From Mycolicibacterium sp. TY81 (GTDB taxonomy: Bacteria; Actinomycetota; Actinomycetes; Mycobacteriales; Mycobacteriaceae): a stretch of DNA of 64,000 bases. The notes below the pieces were generated by a model that searched no databases, was not told where the DNA came from, and saw nothing but the letters and a program-made list of their open reading frames with translations. The stretch covers positions 1,364,001 through 1,428,000 of the forward strand of contig NZ_AP023362.1 in assembly GCF_018326285.1 (NCBI RefSeq), given 5' to 3'. Each line of letters opens with the position of its first letter. Position 1 is the stretch's first letter. A program made the translations under genes and the position numbers. This document shows positions 15,625-23,508 of the stretch, piece by piece.

Positions 15625-15927
15625 CCTGGGCGTTGATCCTGCGCCTACGTACATGGTTACTCGGCAATTCGCGCCCAGGTTGCAGGGTCAACAGGGGCAT
15701 GCTCGGCCTGGGCGTCGACTCTGCACCCTGGCACATGGTTACTCGACAATTCGCGCCCAGGTTGCAGGGTGAACGTCGGATGGCGTTGATCCCGCGCCTA
15801 CGTACACGCTTACTCGGCAATTCGCGCCCAGGTTGCAGGGTCAACAGGGGCATGCTCGGCCCGGGCGTTGACTCTGCGTCTACGCACATGGCTACTCGAC
15901 AATCCCCGCCCAGACCGCAGAGTCAAC
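15625..15927. repeat. Four-unit intergenic repeat array with interleaved palindromes
   Basis: This fills most of the 414-base gap between two convergent genes. Each unit carries arm A (CCTGGGCG or variant), arm B (GTTGATCCTGC or variant), then A' (CGCCCAGG) and B' (GCAGGGTCAAC). B/B' pairs lie at 15632-15642/15682-15692, 15714-15724/15764-15774, 15785-15795/15835-15845 and 15867-15877/15917-15927; the last pair is a perfect 11-base match. The B to B' distance is exactly 50 in all four units. Between B and B' a conserved stretch resembles 'TACATGGTTACTCGRCAATTCG'-type sequence in shortened form (ATGGTTACTCG, CAATTCGCGCCC). The order A-B-A'-B' would form a pseudoknot-like fold. No protein is credible here. 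Confidence 0.85.
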
Positions 15928-15960
15928 CGGCACAGGGCAATTGGCCGGCCAAAAGAGAAG

Positions 15961-15990
15961 CGCCCCGCCACGCCGAAGCGTGACGGGGCG
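15961..15990. terminator. Bidirectional hairpin terminator
   Basis: CGCCCCGCCACGC (15961-15973) and GCGTGACGGGGCG (15978-15990) pair with one mismatch around a CGAA loop, between the desaturase fusion (+) and the permease (-), which converge here. There is no long T-tract, as is common for mycobacterial terminators. Confidence 0.7.
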
Positions 15991-16007
15991 CGTCAGATCG
16001 AGCCGCC

Positions 16008-17549
16008 TCAGGGCAGCGGGGGCGTGTCCATCGTCAGCGTCTCACCGCGGAAGAACGCCGGCTGGGACGCGCGCATCACGAGCATCAGCACCGCGCCGAA
16101 GATCAGGATGCCGAAGCCCAGATAGAACACGAGGCCGATGCCGCCGATCTCCGCGCCGCTGCCGCTGGCCGTCGGATCCATGCTGACGAGCACCGATTTG
16201 ACGAACACGGACAGCAGCATGATGCCACCGAGCAGGGGGAACACCAACTTGTAGATCACGTTGTGCGCGTTGAGGAACAGTTCCTTGCGGAAGAACCAGA
16301 CACAGGCGAACGCCGTGATGCCGTAGTACCAGCAGATCATGATGCCAAGGGCGGCAATGGTATCCAGCAGCGTGCGTTCGGACAGCAGCGTCACGATGGT
16401 GTAGAACGCGGCGGTCACCACGCCGGCGACGACGGTGCTGTACACCGGCGACAGGGTGCGCGGGCTGACACTGGCGAACCGCTTGGGGAAGGCCCCGTAG
16501 GTGCCCATGGCCAGCATGGTGCGGGCGGCCGGCAGCACGGTGGTCTGCAGGCTGGCGATCGACGAGGCGAACACCGCCAGCAGGAGCAGCGGCCCGCCCC
16601 ATTCGCCGAGGACCGGATAGGCCAGCGCGCCGAAGACGTTGGCCGCGTTGTCCTTGTTGCCCAGTCCGAGGCCGGTGTCGCCGATCCCGGCATACATCAT
16701 CACGGCGACTGCGACCAGGAGGTACGTCAGCAGGATCGACAGGACGCAGAGCAATCCGGCACGGCCGGGCACCTTGGTGGGGTCCTTGCATTCCTCACCG
16801 AGGGTCAGACAGGTGTCCCAGCCCCAGAACGCGAAGATGGAGCCGATGAGCCCGATCACGAAGGCGCTCATGGTGAGTCCGGTGAACGGGTCGAACCAAT
16901 CGATATCGAAGCTCAGGTGCCCTTCGGCCCCGCCGGACCGCACGATCGCGACGATCGAGAACGTGATGAGCACGATCATCTGGAAGCCGACCAGCACGTA
17001 CTGCACCTTCTCGCTGGTCGTGATGCCACGGCACGAGATGTAGGTGGCGATGGCCAGCAGCGCGACGGTCGAGCCGATGTTGACCCAGACGTTGTCGGCG
17101 GAGAGCGTGGCGAGGTTCTCATTGTGGAGCACCTTGCCCAGGAACTCGTAGCCGAACTGGACACCGATCGACGCGAGATTGGACAGCACGATGATGGTGG
17201 CGATCACCATGCCCCAGCCGCACATCCAGCCGACGTACGGGCCGAAAGCCTTGGTGGACCACGTGAATGACGCGCCGCAGTCGGGTGCCCGCGAGTTCAG
17301 TTCGCGGTATGCGTAGGCGGTCAGGAACATGGGGATGAAGCCGGCGATCAGGATGGCCGGCATCTTCAGCCCGACCGCCGCGACGATCAGCCCGATGCTG
17401 GCGGTGAGCGTGTAGCCCGGTGCCACGGTCGAGATACCGAGGATGGCCCCGGTGAAGGTGCCGATTCTGCCTGCGGCGAGGCCCTTGGCGACGAGGCCTT
17501 CTTCCCGCTCTACGCGAGCGAGGTCGGAATCGGCCAGTTGTTCAGTCAT
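16008..17549 (-). CDS. APC-family amino acid/polyamine permease
   Basis: A 513-residue transporter with about 12 hydrophobic segments and the APC signature near its N-terminus ('GTFTGAILGISTVAPGYTLTASIGLIV', residues about 30-56). The segment 'FAFWGWDTCLTLGEECKDPTKVPGRAGL' matches the family's TM6 unwound-helix region and the conserved loop after it. It is likely an importer of an amine or amino acid; as the last gene of the aldehyde dehydrogenase-amine oxidase-USP strand, putrescine, GABA or a related amine is the natural guess (inference). Its start overlaps the end of the USP gene by eight bases, so production of the two proteins is coupled. Confidence 0.88.
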   Translation of the reverse strand: MTEQLADSDLARVEREEGLVAKGLAAGRIGTFTGAILGISTVAPGYTLTASIGLIVAAVGLKMPAILIAGFIPMFLTAYAYRELNSRAPDCGASFTWSTKAFGPYVGWMCGWGMVIATIIVLSNLASIGVQFGYEFLGKVLHNENLATLSADNVWVNIGSTVALLAIATYISCRGITTSEKVQYVLVGFQMIVLITFSIVAIVRSGGAEGHLSFDIDWFDPFTGLTMSAFVIGLIGSIFAFWGWDTCLTLGEECKDPTKVPGRAGLLCVLSILLTYLLVAVAVMMYAGIGDTGLGLGNKDNAANVFGALAYPVLGEWGGPLLLLAVFASSIASLQTTVLPAARTMLAMGTYGAFPKRFASVSPRTLSPVYSTVVAGVVTAAFYTIVTLLSERTLLDTIAALGIMICWYYGITAFACVWFFRKELFLNAHNVIYKLVFPLLGGIMLLSVFVKSVLVSMDPTASGSGAEIGGIGLVFYLGFGILIFGAVLMLVMRASQPAFFRGETLTMDTPPLP

Positions 17550-18393
17550 TATCAGCCCCTTCAGCTTTCGGAACCACGATCATGGGGACCTGCAGGACGC
17601 GCAGCATTTTTGCCGCGGTCGATCCCAGGAAGAGCCGGCGGGGCTGTGCGAGCCGGCTGGACCCGACCATGATCACGTCGCCGTCATGCCAGCCGAGCTT
17701 GTTGACGGCGTCCTCGACACCGGCGCCGGTGGCCACGCGCGAGCTGACCGGAATGCCTTCCGGCAGAAATGCTTTCGCTTGGTCGAGGGCCTTCTGTGCG
17801 TGCTGCTGTGCCAGCTCCAGATCGTCGGCGTCGTCGACGGCGACCAGCGACACCAGACGCAGGGGCGTCCCGGTGTCCCGGCAGAGCCGCAGCGCGCTGT
17901 CCAGGAGCGCCTTGGCGCCCGGCCGGGTGCCGACGGCGCACGTGACTTCCCGAATCCGGTCATTGTGCTTCAGACGGGCGCCGCGCGGCGCGATGACCAC
18001 GGGAATCGGCGACGCGTGGACCAGGTCGTTGACCACCGAGCCGAGGGACAACGAGCCGGCGATACCGCCGCCCGCGCCGCCGACCACGAGGGCCTCGGCC
18101 CCGGCGGCTTCTGCCGCGGCGATCAGGCCCGCGGTGCTGGACTCGTCGAAGCTCAGGTGGGTCGTCACCTTGAGGTCGCTGGGGACCCCGGCCGCGGCTG
18201 CGGCGAGCCAACTTTCGGCTTCGCGCTGCAGGATGCCGCCGGGCGTGGTGGCCAGCGCCGACCGGTCGCTGGGCAGCACCATGCACAGGTCGATCTCGGC
18301 GCCGAGGGTGCGGGCGATCTGCTCGCCGACGGCGACGGCGTCGTCACCGCCGGGTGTCGCGAGATACGCGACGGCGATTCGCGGAGTGGTCAC
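17542..18393 (-). CDS. Tandem-domain universal stress protein
   Basis: A 283-residue protein with two USP domains. The first has a complete ATP-binding motif G-2x-G-9x-G-S ('GGAGGGIAGSLSLGS', about residues 100-115). In the second the equivalent 'GSSRLAQPRRLFLGST' lacks the middle Gly, so it may not bind ATP. It lies three bases after the amine oxidase gene and overlaps the permease start by eight bases. Such placement suggests that the USP tunes the transporter or senses energy state for this pathway; that is inference. No membrane segment is seen, so it should be cytosolic. Confidence 0.88.
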   Translation of the reverse strand: MTTPRIAVAYLATPGGDDAVAVGEQIARTLGAEIDLCMVLPSDRSALATTPGGILQREAESWLAAAAAGVPSDLKVTTHLSFDESSTAGLIAAAEAAGAEALVVGGAGGGIAGSLSLGSVVNDLVHASPIPVVIAPRGARLKHNDRIREVTCAVGTRPGAKALLDSALRLCRDTGTPLRLVSLVAVDDADDLELAQQHAQKALDQAKAFLPEGIPVSSRVATGAGVEDAVNKLGWHDGDVIMVGSSRLAQPRRLFLGSTAAKMLRVLQVPMIVVPKAEGADND

Positions 18394-18396
18394 GGC

Positions 18397-20340
18397 TCAG
18401 CCTTCTTCGCAGTTGGAGGACATGTGGCAGGCCTTCGGCGGCGTCGGTGCGACGTCGATCGACGGGTTGCGATCGAAGAAGCCGACGGGCTTGAGCCAGA
18501 AGTTGACGGTGTCGACCGGCATGATCGGCCAGTCTTCCGGCCGGGTGATGTGGTGGATGCCGAACACGTACCACAGCACCACGTCGGTGTTCTCGATCGA
18601 GCGGTTCGCCTCGGTCCACATCGGCAGGCCGGTGTCTTCCTTGCTCTGTGTGACGAATTCACCCGCGGGCCAACGCTCTTCGGGAGAGTTGGGGGTGACC
18701 CACACGGTGTGCTCGATGGCGCGGCAGCGTGCCAGAACCGGGGAGTTCGGATCGAACATGGCGGGGAAGGCGCCGCCGGGCACCAGCTTGTACGCCGGTG
18801 GGGTTCCGATGCCGTTGCGGACGTTGTCGTTGACGACCTTCCATGCCCGTTGGGTCTGGAAGTTCATGTTCTGCTTGCCCTCGGCCTCGGTGCGCAGCGG
18901 GGTGTTGCGCTGCCGCAGCGACAGTCCGTAGGGATTGTCCGGTCCCATCGGTTCGATCTCGGTCTCGCTGGCGTACACCGTGTTCTCGGTGCCGTCGATG
19001 TCGAGGTCGAGCCGGGCGACGAGGAAGTGCTGGTGGTACGGCGCATAGGTGCGGTTGTCGACCAGCGTGCCGTGGGGGTGGGCCTGGCCCTCCGGGAAGT
19101 TGCTCACCACCATGATTCCCGTTGCGCGGACCTCGCATTCGATGTTGCCGTCCTGGTAGAACCGCCAGTAGGTGAGGTACTCGTAGTTGGCGACGGTGAC
19201 GTGGAACGACACCGTGAGCCGGCGCATGCGGCGCACCTCGGCGCCGTGGTGGTGGTCGACGTGCTTCCACAGCACGGCGTTGTCTTCTTCGTGGATGCAG
19301 ATGGCGTTCTTGATGGTGTAGGGCTCGCCCTTGCTGTTGTGCAGCACGGCGTCCAGGTACCGGATCTCGCCGAGACAGTCACAGCCCAGCTCCAATGAGG
19401 TGGTCATGAAGCCGATGCCCCACTCGCCGATGTCGAAAGCCGTTCGGCGGTAATGGTCGGTGCAGTGGTCGCGGTAGGGGACCATCATCTCGGCGAACGA
19501 CATCCGGTTGGCCACCGACCGCACGTTGCCGTTGTCGTTGTAGCTCACCGCGTGCAGCGTCATGCCCTCGCGGTAGTTGAACCCGACGCGCAGCGACCAG
19601 TTCTGCCACTTCAGCAGATTGCCCTCGAGGGTGAACGAAACGCCTTCGGGCTGAGTGATGTTCAGCGGCTGCAGCGGCTCCCGGGTGCCCACATTGCGGA
19701 TGCGTTCGGGAATGTGCTGCGGCACATACTCACCCATCATGTCCGGCCGATCGACGGTGAAGGTGTCCTCGATCTCCAGCAGTTCCATGGTGTTCATGTC
19801 GATGACACAGTGGAATCCGTTGACGGGGCCGGCGTAGGGGTTCGCGCCGTCGGCGGCCCGCACCCAGGTGTCGGTCCAGCCCAGGCGGCGGTCCTTGTAC
19901 TGCTCCGGCATCACGACGTCGCCGTAGGTCCAGGTGTCCATGAACACCAGGTCCATGTCGGTGATGCCGCGCTTCGCCAGGGCCGCAATGACATCCGGGT
20001 GCTTGCGCAGCACCTCGTCGGCCTCTTCCCATTCGTCGACGGTGAAGTTCGGCTGCACGCCCGGGATGTGGTCCCACGACAGCACCGATTCGTCGGTCAG
20101 CGACACCACGCTCTTGTAGGTGCGGTTGTTCGCGGTGTCGAGCAGCGTCGCCAGCGCACGCCGGTCCGGCTTGGCGCCGGTGGCGTCGAATGCGGCCACC
20201 TCGGCCTTGGCGGGTTCGATCATCTCGACGGAGGTGTACCGCCAGCCGTCCCCGACGCCGTGCGCCGCCGCGAGAATCTCGGCGACCTTGGTGAATTCGG
20301 CTGCGGTCAGTGGGTCGAGGGGGTGGAAGGTGTCGGGCAT
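18397..20340 (-). CDS. Copper-containing primary-amine oxidase
   Basis: A 647-residue copper/topaquinone amine oxidase that converts R-CH2-NH2 to the aldehyde, NH3 and H2O2. The precursor Tyr of topaquinone lies in 'VTVANYEYLTYW', the catalytic Asp in 'TAFDIGEWG', and the copper ligands in 'APYHQHFLVARLD' (His-x-His) and 'GIHHITRPEDWPIMP'. The ATG at 20340 has ACAGGAG ten bases ahead, and the frame open to 20538 is not used. No signal peptide is seen, so it should be cytosolic. With aguB upstream in the pathway and an aminobutyraldehyde dehydrogenase beside it, putrescine is the likely substrate, but phenethylamine, tyramine or histamine are possible for this family. Confidence 0.93.
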   Translation of the reverse strand: MPDTFHPLDPLTAAEFTKVAEILAAAHGVGDGWRYTSVEMIEPAKAEVAAFDATGAKPDRRALATLLDTANNRTYKSVVSLTDESVLSWDHIPGVQPNFTVDEWEEADEVLRKHPDVIAALAKRGITDMDLVFMDTWTYGDVVMPEQYKDRRLGWTDTWVRAADGANPYAGPVNGFHCVIDMNTMELLEIEDTFTVDRPDMMGEYVPQHIPERIRNVGTREPLQPLNITQPEGVSFTLEGNLLKWQNWSLRVGFNYREGMTLHAVSYNDNGNVRSVANRMSFAEMMVPYRDHCTDHYRRTAFDIGEWGIGFMTTSLELGCDCLGEIRYLDAVLHNSKGEPYTIKNAICIHEEDNAVLWKHVDHHHGAEVRRMRRLTVSFHVTVANYEYLTYWRFYQDGNIECEVRATGIMVVSNFPEGQAHPHGTLVDNRTYAPYHQHFLVARLDLDIDGTENTVYASETEIEPMGPDNPYGLSLRQRNTPLRTEAEGKQNMNFQTQRAWKVVNDNVRNGIGTPPAYKLVPGGAFPAMFDPNSPVLARCRAIEHTVWVTPNSPEERWPAGEFVTQSKEDTGLPMWTEANRSIENTDVVLWYVFGIHHITRPEDWPIMPVDTVNFWLKPVGFFDRNPSIDVAPTPPKACHMSSNCEEG

Positions 20341-20399
20341 CGGTGCAACTCCTGTCGGCACGGGTCGAGTCGGTGGGGTGAAAAGAGGGGGAAGACGGA

Positions 20400-21830
20400 T
20401 CAGTCGTGGGCGCTCATGACGTGCTTGATCCGGGTGTAGTCCTCGACGCCGTAGATCGACAGGTCCTTGCCGTAGCCGGAGTACTTGAAGCCGCCGTGGG
20501 GCATCTCGGCCACCAGTGGGATGTGGCAGTTGATCCACACGGCACCGAAATCAAGTGCGCGGCTGAACTTTTCCGCAGTCGCGTGGTCCTTGGTCCACAC
20601 GCTCGAGGCCAGGGCGTAGCGCACGTCGTTCGCGTAGTCGATGGCCTCCTCGTCGGTGCTGAACGACTGCACGGTGAGGATGGGGCCGAAAGTCTCGTCC
20701 TGGACGATGGGGTCGTCCTGGCGCACGCCGGTGATCACGGTCGGTTCGAAATAGAAGCCCTTGTCGCCCAGCTGCTTTCCGCCGGTGACGATGGTGGCGT
20801 GGTCCGGCAGCGCGGCGATCTTCTGGCTGACCGCCGTGAAGTGGTTGACGTTGTTCAGCGGCCCGTAGAACGCGTCGGCGTCATCGGGCAGGCCCGGGCG
20901 CAGCGTCTGCGCGGCCTCGACCAGGGCGTCGACGAACTGGTCGTGGATGGACTCGTGGACGATCGCGCGGGTGGCCGCGGTGCAGTCCTGCCCGGCGTTG
21001 AAGAAGGCGGCCTGGGCGATTCCCGTTGCGGCCTTCTTGATGTCGACGTCGCCGAACACCACCGCGGGCGCCTTGCCGCCGAGTTCGAGGTGGCTGCGCT
21101 TGAGCTGCTGGGCGGCTGCCGAGGCCACGGCGATGCCGGCGCGGACCGAGCCCGTGATGGAGACCAGTCCGATGGCCGGATGGTCGACCAACTCGGCGCC
21201 CGTCGCACCGGTGCCCAGGACGACGTTGAACACGCCGTCGGGCAGGATGCCCTTGCTGATGCGGGCCAGCACCAAGGTGCTCTCCGGGGTGGTGTCGCTG
21301 GGCTTGAGGACGACGGTGTTGCCGGTGGCCAGGGCCGGACAGATCTTCCAGATCGCCATCATGAACGGGTAATTCCACGGCGTCACCTGACCCACGACGC
21401 CGATCGGCTCGCGCCGCACGTAGGAGGTGAAGCCCTCCAGGTACTCGCCGGCGGACAGCCCTTCGACCATGCGTGCGGCGCCCGCGAAGAATCGCACCTG
21501 GTCGGCACTGACGGCGACTTCCTCGGCGGCGATCATCGACTTGAGTTGGCCCGTGTTGCGGCACTGTGCCTCGACGATCTCGTCACTGTGCGCCTCGATC
21601 GCGTCCGCGAGCTTGAGCAGTGCCTGCTGACGCACGCTGGGCGTGGTGCGGCCCCAGGTGGCGAAGGCCCGCTCAGCGGCGGCCACTGCGGCGTCTACGT
21701 CGGCGCGGTTCGATACCGGAGCCTGCCCGACCACCGAGCCGTCGACGGGGCTGATCAGGTCGATGGTCTCCGACGATGACGATTCGACGAACTGGCCGTC
21801 GATGTAGTTCTGCAGTAGGCCGTCGGGCAT
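20400..21830 (-). CDS. Gamma-aminobutyraldehyde dehydrogenase
   Basis: An aldehyde dehydrogenase of 476 residues with catalytic Glu in 'HLELGGKAPAVVFGDVDI' and Cys in 'NAGQDCTAATRAIVHESI'; the 'AGQDCTA' form is characteristic of aminobutyraldehyde/betaine-aldehyde dehydrogenases such as YdcW. Cofactor segment: 'SITGSVRAGIAVAS'. It would oxidise 4-aminobutanal, the product of putrescine oxidation, to GABA. It is the first gene of a four-gene strand (this gene, 59 bases, amine oxidase, 3 bases, USP, overlap, permease) and is divergent from a PucR regulator. A GAGAGAG ribosome-like site precedes the ATG. Confidence 0.87.
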   Translation of the reverse strand: MPDGLLQNYIDGQFVESSSSETIDLISPVDGSVVGQAPVSNRADVDAAVAAAERAFATWGRTTPSVRQQALLKLADAIEAHSDEIVEAQCRNTGQLKSMIAAEEVAVSADQVRFFAGAARMVEGLSAGEYLEGFTSYVRREPIGVVGQVTPWNYPFMMAIWKICPALATGNTVVLKPSDTTPESTLVLARISKGILPDGVFNVVLGTGATGAELVDHPAIGLVSITGSVRAGIAVASAAAQQLKRSHLELGGKAPAVVFGDVDIKKAATGIAQAAFFNAGQDCTAATRAIVHESIHDQFVDALVEAAQTLRPGLPDDADAFYGPLNNVNHFTAVSQKIAALPDHATIVTGGKQLGDKGFYFEPTVITGVRQDDPIVQDETFGPILTVQSFSTDEEAIDYANDVRYALASSVWTKDHATAEKFSRALDFGAVWINCHIPLVAEMPHGGFKYSGYGKDLSIYGVEDYTRIKHVMSAHD

Positions 21831-21862
21831 CTCGTACCGCCGCTCTCTCGTGAAGTTCAGAA

Positions 21863-21894
21863 GTGTCTGGCGGCCTTAGTGTGCGCCAGGACAC
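21863..21894. promoter_or_regulatory. Imperfect inverted repeat, possible PucR operator
   Basis: GTGTCTGGCG (21863-21872) and CGCCAGGACAC (21884-21894) are complementary except for one extra base, around an 11-base spacer. It lies in the 130-base gap between the divergent aldehyde dehydrogenase and pucR genes. The assignment to PucR is inference. Confidence 0.45.
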
Positions 21895-21960
21895 ACCCCT
21901 CAGCATCGGACAATCCGGGGATTTTCGGCGGAGTTTTTCGACATTCTGTACATTCAGGCG

Positions 21961-23508
21961 GTGACTGTTCCGGTGCGATGGGTGCTGGACCAAGCTGATC
22001 TGCGGATCCGGCTGCGTGGCGGCGCCGTCGGCGTCGGTGGTGAGATCAGTCTGGTCCTGACCACCGAGTTGGCCGACCCGGCCAAATGGCTGTCCGGTGG
22101 TGAGCTGGTGCTGACCACCGGGATCAGTCTGCCGCCGGCGTCTGCCGACCGGCGGGACTACCTCCGCCGCCTCCACGAAAGTGGCGTCGCCGGTGTGGGA
22201 TTCGGTATCGGGCTGACCTTCGACGAGGTGCCGGAAGAACTGGTGTCCGCCGCGGAGGAGTTGGGGCTGCCGCTGCTGGAGATTCCGCTGCGGACGCCGT
22301 TCGCGGCCGTCGTGCAGCGGGTCAGCTCGCGTATCGCGGCACTGCAGTACGACGCGGTGCTGCGGGCGTCCCGCGCACAGCCGCGAATCACCCGGGCTGT
22401 CGTCAGTGGTGGCCCGCAAGAGGTTGCCGCCGAACTGGGGCGAGCGCTGCGCGCCAGCGTGGTGGTGCTGGATCCGTCCGGCACGGTGATCGCTTCCCAC
22501 CCGCGCAATCTCAACGTCACCACGGTCAACCTGGTGCGTGATGCCATCGAGCCCGGGGCCGCGTCGGCCGTCGCGGTGCTGGCCGAAGGTGTCACCGTCG
22601 CGCAGCAGTCCATCCGCGTCGGCGGCCGTTCACACGGGGTGCTCGGCGTGGTCAGTGAAACGGCATTGAGTCCGGTCGATCAGGTGCTGTTGGGCCACGC
22701 AAACTCGTTGCTCGCCTTGGATTTCGAGAAACCGGTGCGCTTGAAGGAGGCGCAGCAGCGGCTCAACGAGCAGGCGCTCGGCCTCATCCTCACCGGTGAG
22801 GCCAACCTGGAACCGGCCTGGGCGCAACTGTCGCAGGCCGCCGATCACCGGGGCCGGATCAGGGTGCTGGTCGCGCAGGCGGACTCGGACACGAACGCCG
22901 ACGCCGACACCGCCAACCTGCTCAAGAAGGTGAGCGCGGCGATCCATGAGCAGTTGGACCAGGCGGGTCAACCCGCATTCGTGCACGGCGCCGACACGTG
23001 GCTCGCGGTGCTGTTGCCGGGAGCGGAGGCCGAGGAGATCGCCGCTGCCCTGGTGTCCCGGATCGATGCGTCGTTGCGCCGGACCATCCGCCTGGGGCTC
23101 AGCGGAATTCAGCCGCTGGCCAAGCTCGCCGAGGCCGTCGACAACGCCCGGTTGGCGGCCTCCGTCGCCGAATGCGGCCGGCCTCCGCTCGAATTCTCGG
23201 CGCTGGCCGGCAGCGCGCTGCTGGCATTCGGGGAGAGTCGCGACGTGCTGGTTGCCCTCGGCGCGGCGGTACTGACTCCGGTCCTCGACCACGACGCCGA
23301 GTTCGGTTCGGGATTGCTCACCTCGCTGCGTGCATTCCTGGAAGCCAACGGCCACTGGGAATCCGCGGCCGCGGCCGTCGGCGTGCATCGGCACACCATG
23401 CGCAAGCGCATCGAGACCGCCGAGGCGCTGCTCGGCGTCGACCTCGCGATCGCCCGGGTCCGCGCCGAACTGCTGCTGGCGATCCTGGCGCGGACGCCGG
23501 GCGACTGA
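21961..23508 (+). CDS. PucR-family transcriptional regulator
   Basis: A 515-residue regulator with the PucR N-terminal domain ('KWLSGGELVLTTGISLP', about residues 40-57) and the C-terminal PucR-type helix-turn-helix 'FLEANGHWESAAAAVGVHRHTMRKRIETAEALLGVDL' (about residues 460-496). Proteins of this type activate purine, amine and polyamine catabolism. It is divergent from the aldehyde dehydrogenase-amine oxidase operon, which is the obvious target. The GTG start has TACATT (21949-21954) six bases ahead, so the mRNA is probably leaderless. It ends one base before the convergent mmpL. Confidence 0.9.
   Translation: MTVPVRWVLDQADLRIRLRGGAVGVGGEISLVLTTELADPAKWLSGGELVLTTGISLPPASADRRDYLRRLHESGVAGVGFGIGLTFDEVPEELVSAAEELGLPLLEIPLRTPFAAVVQRVSSRIAALQYDAVLRASRAQPRITRAVVSGGPQEVAAELGRALRASVVVLDPSGTVIASHPRNLNVTTVNLVRDAIEPGAASAVAVLAEGVTVAQQSIRVGGRSHGVLGVVSETALSPVDQVLLGHANSLLALDFEKPVRLKEAQQRLNEQALGLILTGEANLEPAWAQLSQAADHRGRIRVLVAQADSDTNADADTANLLKKVSAAIHEQLDQAGQPAFVHGADTWLAVLLPGAEAEEIAAALVSRIDASLRRTIRLGLSGIQPLAKLAEAVDNARLAASVAECGRPPLEFSALAGSALLAFGESRDVLVALGAAVLTPVLDHDAEFGSGLLTSLRAFLEANGHWESAAAAVGVHRHTMRKRIETAEALLGVDLAIARVRAELLLAILARTPGD

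Noticed and set aside
15625..15927. CRISPR array
   Set aside because: Only four diverging units; the stretch between the arms is itself conserved rather than unique spacer, and no cas gene is near.
15581..15983. Short ORFs on both strands through the repeat array
   Set aside because: Their peptides are repeats of translated repeat DNA with no start signals or recognisable domains.
17443..19398. 651-residue plus-strand ORF
   Set aside because: Antisense shadow of USP and amine oxidase.
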